24,471 bases of DNA from JAAKFL01 sp964629645. GTDB lineage: Bacteria; Chlamydiota; Chlamydiia; Chlamydiales; SLFE01. This document shows positions 9,238-16,842 of this stretch, piece by piece. Positions within the stretch are counted from its first letter, which is position 1; every line of letters begins with the position of its first letter. The DNA lies in NCBI GenBank assembly GCA_964629645.1, contig CAZVSU010000037.1:1-24471 (forward strand). Direction: 5' to 3'. Under the pieces are notes generated by a model. That model made no database searches. It was not told the origin of the DNA and was given only the letters and a program-made list of their open reading frames with translations. The position numbers and the translations under genes are program-made.

Positions 9238-9370
9238 AGCCCTAACAGAAAGCGGCAATAGTGATAAAGTGATAGCATTCGCTTTCTTAGAAATGATTTC
9301 CAAAGTCTTGGAAGAGAGCGGGAATCTTGCTAAAGCCCAAGAGGTCAGAGATATGATCGCTGACGATTGA
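9200..9370 (+). pseudogene. Frameshifted 3' remnant of the F-box/repeat gene
   Basis: Read from AAT at 9200, this stretch encodes NVISGCARGNLSEALTESGN, then SDKVIA..., and ends ...QEVRDMIADD before TGA (9368-9370), which is clearly further repeat units. Restoring one base near 9196-9199 gives a 559-residue protein, and the next DK block falls at residue 525, exactly 33 after 492. The following unit is 11 residues short (22 instead of 33 between blocks), so this end has also suffered an in-frame loss. The frameshift could be real decay or a sequencing error. Confidence 0.75.
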
Positions 9371-9664
9371 TGCGAGTTGGGTCAGCGTTCACGTGTGAAG
9401 GCGGGGAGTTCTTTCCCGCAACTCATTAAATTTGAGCCTCGCAAGGAATGGGGCAAAGGTTTACAATTTGAATAAGTTAAGTAAGGGAAATCGGCTTTAT
9501 CTAGGCAATATACTTGTAGTTGTCTTAGCGTTTCTGATCGGATCATTCGGTGGTCATCGGAGCCGTGCGCGGATACCGTCCACTTGAGTCAAAACCATTT
9601 TAACCCTGTACGAGAGTTCTTTCATTTTATAAAATGATGAACTGGCTTTTAACGCGGGGGTCAA
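9371..9664. other. Intergenic region upstream of ald
   Basis: No firm gene. A small hairpin GCGGG/CCCGC (9401-9405 / 9415-9419) follows the F-box gene remnant, without a T-run. A TTG-started 39-codon frame (9468-9587) would encode a short peptide with one hydrophobic stretch (LYLGNILVVVLAFLIGSFGG) after a weak AAGG. I do not have enough to call it a gene. The palindrome at 9622-9637 is listed separately. Confidence 0.4.
9622..9637. promoter_or_regulatory. Perfect 16-bp palindrome upstream of ald (possible operator)
   Basis: TCATTTTATAAAATGA is a perfect palindrome ending 27 bp before the ald start codon. It contains TATAAA and could overlap a -10 element, though no good -35 lies upstream. 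A dimeric regulator, for example of the Lrp/AsnC type often linked to ald, could bind here; the sequence alone does not say which. Confidence 0.4.
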
Positions 9665-10777
9665 ATGATAATTGGAGTTCCAAAAGAAATAAAAGAATTA
9701 GAGTTTCGGGTCGGCCTTTCCCCATCGTGCGTCAAAATACTTGTCGATGACGGCCACACCGTCCTTGTGCAATCGAATGCGGGGGATCAGATTGGATTTT
9801 CCGACGATTTGTATCGGGCAGCAGGCGCCCGAGTAGAGGCAACGGCCGAAGCCATTTACGAAGCGGAAATGATCGTCAAAGTCAAAGAGCCGCTCGAAGA
9901 GGAGTACCCCCTATTGACGGAGGGGCAGATTTTGTTTTGTTTTCTCCACCTCTCTCCCAATCCCGCTCTCACACGGGCTTTGGTGGAGAGCGCATGTATC
10001 GCGATCGCCTACGAGACGGTCACAAATTCGCGCGGCAGCCTCCCTCTGCTTTTGCCCATGAGTGAGATCGCCGGTAGAATCGGCATTCAAGAAGGGGCGC
10101 ATGCGCTTCAGATGATCGGGGGAGGGAAAGGCGTTTTGCTCGGCGGCGCTGCGGGCGTGCTTCCCGGAAAAGTGGTTGTGATCGGAGGGGGAGCGGCAGG
10201 AACAGAAGCGGCGCGCATCGCAATGGGCATGGGGGCCGATGTCACCATTGTCGACACCAATCTTGTCCGTCTTAAAGAGCTGGAACTGTCTTACGCGCCT
10301 AAATTGAAGACCCTTTATTCAAATCCTGTCTCCGTCGGCGAGTCCGTCGCCGGGGCCGACCTTGTGATCGGGTCTGTTCTGATTCCGGGTAAAAGAGCGC
10401 CGAAAATCATCACTCGGGAGATGGTGCAGGCGATGGAGCACGGATCTGTTCTCGTCGACATTGCCATTGATCAAGGGGGGTGCGCAGAGACATCGCGGCC
10501 GACGACACACACAACCCCGACATTTATCGAGGAAGGGGTTGTCCATTACTGTGTCACAAATATTCCGGCCGCCTGCTCGGGCACATCGACAAAAGCGCTT
10601 AACAATGCCACGCTCTCCTACGTGCGGCGACTCGCTGCTGAAGGGTATCGGGTGGCCTTGAAGTCCGATGCGGATTTGATGAATGGTCTGAATGTATGCC
10701 GCGGATTTGTGACAAACGCCAACGTCGCCGAAGACTTAGCTTATGACTACCACTTTCCGGAGAGTGTGCTCGCATGA
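9665..10777 (+). CDS. ald: Alanine dehydrogenase
   Basis: Catalyses the reversible NAD-dependent deamination of L-alanine to pyruvate and ammonia in the cytosol. At 370 aa it has the usual family length. The N-terminal signature MIIGVPKEIKELEFRVGLSP carries Arg15. Lys74 (VKVKEP) and His95 (FCFLHLSPN) match the pyruvate-binding Lys and catalytic His of the family. The Rossmann motif is VVIGGGAAGTEAA (171-183) followed by acidic Asp197 (IVDTN) for the ribose of NAD. Asp269 lies in VDIAIDQGG, and the late motif TSTKALNNAT is typical. The ATG follows a GGGGG stretch (9656-9660). It is the first gene of a three-gene operon: its stop overlaps the next ATG by four bases (ATGA), so translation is probably coupled. 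With the dehydratase two genes on, it would let the cell use alanine and serine/threonine as carbon or regulate their pools. Confidence 0.95.
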   Translation: MIIGVPKEIKELEFRVGLSPSCVKILVDDGHTVLVQSNAGDQIGFSDDLYRAAGARVEATAEAIYEAEMIVKVKEPLEEEYPLLTEGQILFCFLHLSPNPALTRALVESACIAIAYETVTNSRGSLPLLLPMSEIAGRIGIQEGAHALQMIGGGKGVLLGGAAGVLPGKVVVIGGGAAGTEAARIAMGMGADVTIVDTNLVRLKELELSYAPKLKTLYSNPVSVGESVAGADLVIGSVLIPGKRAPKIITREMVQAMEHGSVLVDIAIDQGGCAETSRPTTHTTPTFIEEGVVHYCVTNIPAACSGTSTKALNNATLSYVRRLAAEGYRVALKSDADLMNGLNVCRGFVTNANVAEDLAYDYHFPESVLA

Positions 10778-13392
10778 GATTCATCATTGGGATTGACCTC
10801 GGCACCACCAACTGCGCCGTTTCTTTCGTCGACACAGAGAAGGGGCGGCAAACAGTCGAACTTTTCCCCGTGCCGCAGCTCACACAAAATGAACAGATCG
10901 AAGAGCGTCCGACGCTCCCTTCGTTTTGTGTGCTTGAGCCGGCTCCCTCTGTCCTTTCCTGGTCCCGTCAAAAAGAATGCGTGGTGGGGGACTACGCGAA
11001 AGAAAAGGGCTTTTTGGTGCCAACGCGGGTCGTCGACTCTGCCAAAAGCTGGCTCTGCCTATCAGGAGCCGATAGGCGAGACGCTATTCTTCCCTTTATT
11101 GCCGAGAACGACGAGGCAAAAATAAGCCCTGTCGCGGCTACAGCGGCTTATCTCGCCCACATCCGCGACGCCTGGAACTTGAGGAAAGGGAAAAACGATG
11201 CCGCCCTTGAGTTTTGCGAACAGCAGATCATCCTGACTGTCCCCGCATCTTTTGACGAGGTCGCTAGGGAGCTGACATTCGAGGCGGCAACAAAAGCAGG
11301 GCTCAAAAATATTACGCTCTTAGAGGAGCCGCAAAGCGCTTTTTACAGCTGGATTAGCCGCCATGAAGATCGTTTGAGATCAACACTTAAGCCGGGTCAG
11401 ACAGTTCTTGTGTGCGATGTGGGGGGAGGGACCACCGACTTTAGCTGGATCGATGTCACAGAGGCCGGATTTCGGCGGATGGCCGTTGGACGCCACCTTC
11501 TTTTGGGCGGAGATAACATGGACCGGGCGATCGCTCACGTTTTGGAAGCAAAGCTTAACAGCACCTTGACAAGAGGGCAGTGGCACCAGCTCATCGTAGA
11601 ATCGAGGCGCATCAAGGAGAAAGCTCTTCAAGGGGAAGAAGAGCTCTCTGTCTGCCTTCAGGGGTCGGGAGCGTCGGTTGTGGGGGGCAGCTTGACTTGT
11701 ACCATCAGCGGGGGTGAGATCTGCTCACTGCTGTTGTCGGGCTTTTGGAGATGGGAGCCTTGGGATCAAGCGCCCATCTTAAAAAAAGGAAGCGGCTTCC
11801 GATCGTTTGGCCTTCCCTACGAAGACGAGCCCTCGATTCTCAAACATCTGGCCTCATTTCTCAGAGAGCACAACTTATCTGCTCCGGACGCACTCCTGTT
11901 CAATGGTGGCGCGATGAAGCCGAAAATATTTCAGGAGGCTGTCGCCACGGCCTGCTCCCATTGGTTCGGTGGCAAAAGACCGCAGGTTTTGGATCACCAC
12001 AATCTCGATCTTTCTGTTGCCAAAGGTGCGGCCTACTACGGCAAAGCAAGACGGGGAATGGGGGTCAAAATTGCCGGCGGTGTTTCGCGCAATTTTTACA
12101 TCGAGGTCAATGAAGGGGGCGAGAAGAAAATTGTGACCCTCGTGCCCCGCGATGCAGAAGAAGAAGCGGAGTTCGATCTTCCTCACACCTTCACTGTCAT
12201 TCCCAACACCCCTGTCAGCTTCCGCCTCTACAGCTCTCGCGTCAGGCTGGGAGACAAGCTGGGAGATTTTGTCGTCTTCAACGAAGAAGAGCTGCAGCCG
12301 CTGCCACCTCTGCACACAACCATTCGTTTTGGGACTTCGTCAGAGCCGATCCCCGTTCACGTCGTGGTGCGGCTGACACCGATCGGCACCCTTGAAATTT
12401 GGCTTAAGTCTCAATCGACAGAGCATAAATGGAAGCTGGAATTTCAAATTCAATCGGTTAGCGGCAGCGACGTCATCGAAGAGGCGGGGCAGCATCTTGA
12501 CTATGACATCATGGAACAAGCGGGCCTGATCATCACCTCTTCTTTTTGCGATCAACAATACGATCCCAAAGAGATCTTGCCTCGAATCGAAGCGCTCACC
12601 AAGGAGAGGCGCGAAGAGTGGAGCCCAAGTGTTTTGCGCGGCCTATGGCCGTCTCTTTTCGGCGTCTCAGACAAAAGGGGGCTGTCATCCTCGTTTAACA
12701 TGCGCTGGTGGCATCTCGCGGGCACCTTTCTCCGCCCTGGATTTGGCGTTGCCCTCGACGATCATCGGATGAAGCAGCTCTGGAAAGTCATTCTCTCCGA
12801 TTACCGAGAGTCCCATATCCATCAGTGGATCTGCTATCGCCGCATATCGGGAGGATTGAATAAAGGGCAACAAAGGCAAATTGCGTCGGAACTTTTGAAA
12901 CAGCTCTTGGACCGAGGCAAGCTCACCGTGAAATCCAAAAAAGATCTCTACCCCTATTCGGAAAAAATAAGGGCGCTCGCCTCTTTTGACTATCTCGATA
13001 TCGGGATCAAAACCAAATTGGGCCACGCCCTCGTTCAACGGATTGTTTCCTGCAAGGGAGTGGAGGCCGATTTTTGGGCGCTCGGCCGAATTGGGGCAAG
13101 AACTCCCCTTTATGGATCCGTTGTCGACGTGGTGCCGAAGCATACCGTGCAAAAGTGGATTCTGTCCCTTCTGGAATCGGAGCAAGTCCCGGCAAGCGAA
13201 CTTCCCTTCCTTTTGAAACAGCTTGCGGAAAAGACTCCCTGCCGCGAAGTGAATCTCGACGCTGCACTCATCGAAAACGTTCAGAGCTTGTTTCCCTCTT
13301 TGGTTTTGACAGCTGAAAAGCGAACGTCGAAAGAGCAGGAGCGCCTGTTCGGCGAGCGCTTACCCAACGGATTGATGCTTTCAAGAATCTAA
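10774..13392 (+). CDS. Divergent Hsp70 family protein with C-terminal DUF3731-like region
   Basis: ATP-dependent chaperone-like protein, 872 aa, much longer than DnaK (about 640). The ATPase half has the phosphate-1 motif GIDLGTTNCAV (6-16), a Lys at 91 (VVDSAKSWL) in the place of the DnaK catalytic Lys, phosphate-2 DVGGGTTDF (215-223) and the adenosine motif LLFNGGAMKP (374-383). A beta-rich part follows (about 430-590). Instead of the DnaK helical lid there is a long C-terminal region with motifs I associate with DUF3731: RWWHLAGTFLRPGFG (644-658), QLWKVI, YRRISGGLNKGQQ and LGRIGARTPLYGSVV (770-784). Proteins of this build are known in several bacterial groups but their clients are not. The gene overlaps ald by four bases and is followed 34 bp later by the dehydratase, so it may serve that operon. 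It is not the housekeeping dnaK. Confidence 0.9.
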   Translation: MRFIIGIDLGTTNCAVSFVDTEKGRQTVELFPVPQLTQNEQIEERPTLPSFCVLEPAPSVLSWSRQKECVVGDYAKEKGFLVPTRVVDSAKSWLCLSGADRRDAILPFIAENDEAKISPVAATAAYLAHIRDAWNLRKGKNDAALEFCEQQIILTVPASFDEVARELTFEAATKAGLKNITLLEEPQSAFYSWISRHEDRLRSTLKPGQTVLVCDVGGGTTDFSWIDVTEAGFRRMAVGRHLLLGGDNMDRAIAHVLEAKLNSTLTRGQWHQLIVESRRIKEKALQGEEELSVCLQGSGASVVGGSLTCTISGGEICSLLLSGFWRWEPWDQAPILKKGSGFRSFGLPYEDEPSILKHLASFLREHNLSAPDALLFNGGAMKPKIFQEAVATACSHWFGGKRPQVLDHHNLDLSVAKGAAYYGKARRGMGVKIAGGVSRNFYIEVNEGGEKKIVTLVPRDAEEEAEFDLPHTFTVIPNTPVSFRLYSSRVRLGDKLGDFVVFNEEELQPLPPLHTTIRFGTSSEPIPVHVVVRLTPIGTLEIWLKSQSTEHKWKLEFQIQSVSGSDVIEEAGQHLDYDIMEQAGLIITSSFCDQQYDPKEILPRIEALTKERREEWSPSVLRGLWPSLFGVSDKRGLSSSFNMRWWHLAGTFLRPGFGVALDDHRMKQLWKVILSDYRESHIHQWICYRRISGGLNKGQQRQIASELLKQLLDRGKLTVKSKKDLYPYSEKIRALASFDYLDIGIKTKLGHALVQRIVSCKGVEADFWALGRIGARTPLYGSVVDVVPKHTVQKWILSLLESEQVPASELPFLLKQLAEKTPCREVNLDAALIENVQSLFPSLVLTAEKRTSKEQERLFGERLPNGLMLSRI

Positions 13393-13426
13393 GCATCTAT
13401 GTTATCGAAAACATGGAGGTTTCTGT

Positions 13427-14362
13427 ATGAGTGCGTTATTTTTTCAAACACCTCTTCTTTATTCGAGAGTTTTCAGCGAGAGACTTGGGCGGAACATTTT
13501 TTTGAAGATGGAATGCTTTCAGCCGAGCGGCTCGTTTAAAAACCGCGGGATCGGACGCTTGGTTGGCTATTATGCCAAACAGGGCAAAAAGGGGATTGTG
13601 GCCTGTTCCGGAGGCAACGCCGGTCTTGCGGCCGCTTACGCTGCGCGTCAGTTCAATCTACCGGCAAAGGTCGTGATTCCGAAGAAGGCCTATCCCTTCA
13701 TGATGGATAGAATCAGAAAAGAACACGCAGAAGTGATTGTCCACGGCGACCATTGGGGAGAAGCCAACGAAATGGCCCTGACCATTGGGGAGCAAAACGA
13801 TTACGGCTACGTCTCTCCCTTCGACCATCCGGAAATCTGGAAGGGGCACGCAAGCCTTGTTCACGAAATAGCCGAGCAAGGGGTCAAGCCGGACGCCATG
13901 GTGCTCTCGGTCGGCGGCGGAGGGCTTATGAACGGCGTCGTCCACGGTCTTTGGGAAGCAGGCTGGAATCGTACCGCGGTCATCACCACAGAAACAGAAG
14001 GAGCGTCGGCTCTTGCTCAGTCGATGGCTTCCGGCAAGCGTGTTTTTTTGGATCATCCCCGCTCTGTGGCCTCTTCTCTTTGCGCCCCCTATATTTCCGA
14101 AGAGACCTTTCGTCTGACAAAAGAGCACCCCATCGTGCCCTTTGTGGTGACCGACGAAGACGCCACATCGGCTTCTGTCAGATTTGCAGATGATCATCGG
14201 GTGCTTGTTGAGCCGGCATGCGGAGCGGCGCTCGCGCCGCTTTATCAAAATGCCGCCCTTTTGCATGAGTATGGCACCATTGTCGTGGTTGTGTGCGGCG
14301 GAAATCTTGTCAATGCCGAGCTGATCCAAGAGTGGAGAAAGACCCGCGTCCTCAGCTCCTGA
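13427..14362 (+). CDS. PLP-dependent L-serine/L-threonine dehydratase-like enzyme
   Basis: Member of the fold-type II PLP enzymes, 311 aa, closest in size to single-domain serine dehydratases; the regulatory ACT domain of biosynthetic IlvA is absent. The PLP Lys38 lies in PSGSFKNRG. The substrate loop is SGGNAGLA (61-68), the phosphate-binding glycine loop is SVGGGGLMNG (161-170), and late motifs are EPACGAALAP and VVCGGNLV. It is expected to convert serine (and/or threonine) to pyruvate (2-oxobutyrate) plus ammonia in the cytosol; exact specificity cannot be read from sequence, and racemase or diaminopropionate-lyase relatives share these motifs. GGAGG (13415-13419) precedes the ATG by 7 bp. 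It is the third gene of the ald operon. The next gene converges with only 12 bp between the stops, part of it a T-run (cggtttttttcc). Confidence 0.85.
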   Translation: MSALFFQTPLLYSRVFSERLGRNIFLKMECFQPSGSFKNRGIGRLVGYYAKQGKKGIVACSGGNAGLAAAYAARQFNLPAKVVIPKKAYPFMMDRIRKEHAEVIVHGDHWGEANEMALTIGEQNDYGYVSPFDHPEIWKGHASLVHEIAEQGVKPDAMVLSVGGGGLMNGVVHGLWEAGWNRTAVITTETEGASALAQSMASGKRVFLDHPRSVASSLCAPYISEETFRLTKEHPIVPFVVTDEDATSASVRFADDHRVLVEPACGAALAPLYQNAALLHEYGTIVVVVCGGNLVNAELIQEWRKTRVLSS

Positions 14363-14374
14363 CGGTTTTTTTCC

Positions 14375-15814
14375 TTACTGGACATCATCTTTCGGCGCCG
14401 TTTGAGGGCTGTTTGCGGGTCTTAGCCATTTTGGCCGGATTAAGTGTCTCGGCTGTCCCGGTCCCATTTCAAAAGGCTCAAACCGAGGTCTTAGCCGCCC
14501 TGGGCTTTCTTCCGGAGAGGAAGACTCCCGCCTGCGAACAGGAGGCAGCAGACTCGCTCTGATAGGAGGACGAATCATTTCAATAGAAGGGCCAAAGTCA
14601 ATCTCTTTGGTCTTGATTTCGGGAGGAGTGGGCTCTGCACCATTCGGCTTTCCTTTGGGTCTTAGAGTCTCACGCTCAGTGAAAGGCAGGGTCGCACGAT
14701 TTGCGATCTCTTCTCTTTCCATGGGATCTGCCGGCAGGATGGGCCTGCTGTGACCTGTTGCGTCTTCTATCGCATCAAGCAGCTCATCGGGGGGCAGCAT
14801 GCCGCTGCCTCCCACGATGGGAGGAGGGGAGAGATGGCGCAGCAACGGAAGCAGGTCAGAGGGGGGAGGAGGAATCAGTTCCGCACTATTTGCCGAAAGC
14901 CATGAAGGATACGGAAATCCGGGATGTCCCCACCACCACCAGAGGTCCCACGCCAAAAACCAATCCAACCACCACCAGCTGCTCCAGCCCCACCAAGGAG
15001 GGGGGCAGCAAAAGTCGGACCACATGTCGGGATACAAGGTCCAGCAGTGGTGGATCACAAGGATGTGATCGGGCCAGGATCCGTAAAGATTTCGGATGAT
15101 CGCTTCAGGTTCCATGACGACAGTCGGTGTGTTGACGACACCCCATCTGTCATCCGGATTAAGCAAGATGGTGCAGTAGGCAGCGCCCCTTTCTCTCAGC
15201 GGCCAATCCCAGTAAGCAGGAAGAAACACATACCCTTCCGGACGCCACGCATAGGTTGCAGGAGTGAAGACCCAATCAGGGTCCATGGCTTCAAAACGTC
15301 CACTTCTCCACAGGAAACTGTTGGTCGATTCTTGATACTCCCAGAAACCTGCGGCCCAAAACGCATTCTGCGCGGGGGATGGACCGGGGTTTTCATGAAT
15401 GGTTGCAGGGGGCGCTTTCTCTATGAAGCCGATCGACTGTGCGGGCTCTCTGTGCCAAAACCCTCGGAGCCAGACCCACCCTTCGTCAAACTGCTTCCAA
15501 TAGCCCGGATTCCAGACCATTCCCGGGGGAGTTTTTCTCCAAACGCCGCAGACCCAAGTGAAAGCGCTTTTTTTCTTATCATAGGCCCAATACCCGGGAA
15601 TCCATTCCTCTTGAGGACTCGGCGGCAAGGGAACTTTTTCCGTTATCCTTTCCGGCGGCGCCGCTTCAACCGCCTCTAGAATGACAGCTCCTTGAACGGG
15701 AGGGGCAAACGCTTCGTGAATGATGCCGTCAACCGGAGGAAGATCTTTTGGAAATCCCTGAGAATGAACTGTAAAGAGAGAAAGAATCGCCCAAAGGAAT
15801 GATTTCGCCGTCAT
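14375..15814 (-). CDS. Secreted tryptophan-rich WxxGxW-repeat protein
   Basis: 479 aa. The N-terminus has a short signal peptide (MTAKSFLWAILSLFTVHSQG), so it is probably exported to the periplasm or envelope. WxxGxW repeats follow at 71-76 (WIPGYW), 87-92 (WVCGVW), 101-106 (WNPGYW), 115-120 (WLRGFW) and 153-158 (WAAGFW); this is the YXWGXW-type repeat known from planctomycetes, chlamydiae and others, function unknown. Residues 274-305 are extreme, with 13 Trp including a WWW and a WWWW. By my count there are about 35 Trp in all. The last ~170 residues are Pro/Arg/Glu-rich and probably disordered. AGGAGA (about 15821-15827, read on the minus strand) fixes the start. The gene lies 68 bp downstream of the CPBP gene, with its own promoter match in between. 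Confidence 0.8.
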   Translation of the reverse strand: MTAKSFLWAILSLFTVHSQGFPKDLPPVDGIIHEAFAPPVQGAVILEAVEAAPPERITEKVPLPPSPQEEWIPGYWAYDKKKSAFTWVCGVWRKTPPGMVWNPGYWKQFDEGWVWLRGFWHREPAQSIGFIEKAPPATIHENPGPSPAQNAFWAAGFWEYQESTNSFLWRSGRFEAMDPDWVFTPATYAWRPEGYVFLPAYWDWPLRERGAAYCTILLNPDDRWGVVNTPTVVMEPEAIIRNLYGSWPDHILVIHHCWTLYPDMWSDFCCPPPWWGWSSWWWLDWFLAWDLWWWWGHPGFPYPSWLSANSAELIPPPPSDLLPLLRHLSPPPIVGGSGMLPPDELLDAIEDATGHSRPILPADPMEREEIANRATLPFTERETLRPKGKPNGAEPTPPEIKTKEIDFGPSIEMIRPPIRASLLPPVRRRESSSPEESPGRLRPRFEPFEMGPGQPRHLIRPKWLRPANSPQTAPKDDVQ

Positions 15815-15837
15815 TTTTAATCTCCTCTTTTTCCCCT

Positions 15838-15866
15838 GCTATACTGACATGAGTCCAGTGGCACAA
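15838..15866 (-). promoter_or_regulatory. Probable promoter of the WxxGxW gene
   Basis: On the minus strand TTGTGC (15861-15866) is followed after 17 bp by TATAGC (15838-15843), about 23 bp before the start codon, in the gap after the CPBP stop. Spacing is ideal and both hexamers are fair. Confidence 0.45.
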
Positions 15867-15882
15867 GAAAAAAAAGAGTGAA

Positions 15883-16761
15883 TCAGGGACTGACGCTGCT
15901 GCTTTTGTCAGTGAGCCACCACTCCGATTTATGGACGGCGAACATGACGGCAAAGCCGATCAGAAGAACGGGAAGCACTAAGAACCCTTCGTGGTCGGGG
16001 CTGAAGGATTTATCCCCTGCAAGGAAGATATCATTCACTTCGAAAAAGACCAATTTTCCGCTAAAGAAGACCGATTCAATAAAGTTCCAGGCAAAATGCC
16101 AGCCGATACAGTAATAAATCCCGTACCAAAGGTAGCCATAACCAAGTAGGAGTCCTGCGACGAAAGCGGCATAGGCGTAGTAGTAGGAATCCATGAGATA
16201 TACGCAGCCGAAAAGAGCGGCGCTGGCCCACACAGCCAGGTGAGTTCCCCAGCTCTCCTTCAACGTTTGAAGAATGTATCCCCTCCAGGCAATTTCGACA
16301 GATGTGGCGGTGAGCAGCATGCAGAAAAGGTAGAGAGTGATTGTCGACAAGACATCGTGAGGGAACAGGTGGACCGCCTTGATTGCAATCGTTTTCGAGA
16401 AAATGGAAAGGCCGATCAGCGAGACAACCAAAAAGGAACCGAACAAAAGCCCCCAGCAGAACGTCCGTATTTTGTGCTGAGAGCGAAAAAGGGCAGTGTC
16501 TTTCAGGTCTCTTTTATGAACGAACCGTTGGAAGAGAAAAAAAAGGGTCAGTGTCCAGACAAATCCAAAAACGCGATGCACGATTCGGTTGATGTCGGGC
16601 TCTAAAAATGTGTGGATGCCGATTGGCAGCCGGCTCGGAAAGTCGCCAATCACAGGCCAGATGAGTCGATCCAAGAGGAGGTGGCCGCAAACAAAATAGA
16701 GAGTAAAAAAAGCTGCTACCAAAAGAATTGGGAGGCAGATTTTTTTCCAGATAAAAATCAT
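15883..16761 (-). CDS. CPBP (CAAX protease/Abi) family membrane protein, catalytic motifs degenerate
   Basis: 292-aa integral membrane protein with about eight hydrophobic helices. It has the layout of CPBP intramembrane glutamic endopeptidases: motif 1 near SVEIAWRGYIL (154-164), motif 2 near ALFGCVYLMDS (182-192), motif 3 GWHFAWNF (220-227). Active members have EExxxR, FxxxH and HxxxN. Here motif 1 reads VE-IAWR (first Glu replaced by Val155), motif 2 ends in Tyr188 instead of His, and only motif 3 (His222, Asn226) is intact. The fold assignment is good but proteolysis is doubtful; it may be a non-catalytic relative. The ATG has AGGA at about 8 bp. It is upstream of the WxxGxW gene on the same strand. 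Confidence 0.75.
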   Translation of the reverse strand: MIFIWKKICLPILLVAAFFTLYFVCGHLLLDRLIWPVIGDFPSRLPIGIHTFLEPDINRIVHRVFGFVWTLTLFFLFQRFVHKRDLKDTALFRSQHKIRTFCWGLLFGSFLVVSLIGLSIFSKTIAIKAVHLFPHDVLSTITLYLFCMLLTATSVEIAWRGYILQTLKESWGTHLAVWASAALFGCVYLMDSYYYAYAAFVAGLLLGYGYLWYGIYYCIGWHFAWNFIESVFFSGKLVFFEVNDIFLAGDKSFSPDHEGFLVLPVLLIGFAVMFAVHKSEWWLTDKSSSVSP

Positions 16762-16783
16762 ATTAAATCCTATTATTACACTT

Positions 16784-16813
16784 ATATTACGACATAATAA
16801 GAGAAAAAATCAA
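16784..16813 (-). promoter_or_regulatory. Possible promoter of the CPBP gene
   Basis: On the minus strand TTGATT (16808-16813) and TAATAT (16784-16789) are 18 bp apart, 22 bp ahead of the CPBP start. It lies directly after the REP-like motif that ends the YihY gene. Confidence 0.35.
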
Positions 16814-16830
16814 GAAAATTCAACCGTTCT

Positions 16831-16842
16831 GACGTCCCCTAG
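16831..16842. repeat. Second copy of the GACGTCCCCTAG motif
   Basis: These 12 bp are identical to the outer right arm of the inverted repeat at 7399-7410. On the minus strand (CTAGGGGACGTC) the motif supplies the TAG stop of the YihY-like gene. No matching second arm was found nearby, so this is a half site or a decayed copy. Confidence 0.6.

Noticed and set aside
9388..9419. Small hairpins after the F-box remnant as a terminator
   Set aside because: Stems are only 5 bp and no T-run follows.
9468..9587. 39-codon TTG-started frame with one hydrophobic stretch
   Set aside because: Rare start, weak AAGG and no homology that I know; mentioned only as content of the gap.
13658..14329. 223-codon frame antisense to the dehydratase
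   Set aside because: Shadow of a well-supported enzyme gene; composition follows codon use of the true strand.
14924..15679. 251-codon frame antisense to the WxxGxW gene
   Set aside because: Its length follows from the Trp/Pro-rich, stop-poor opposite strand; its protein has no domain features.
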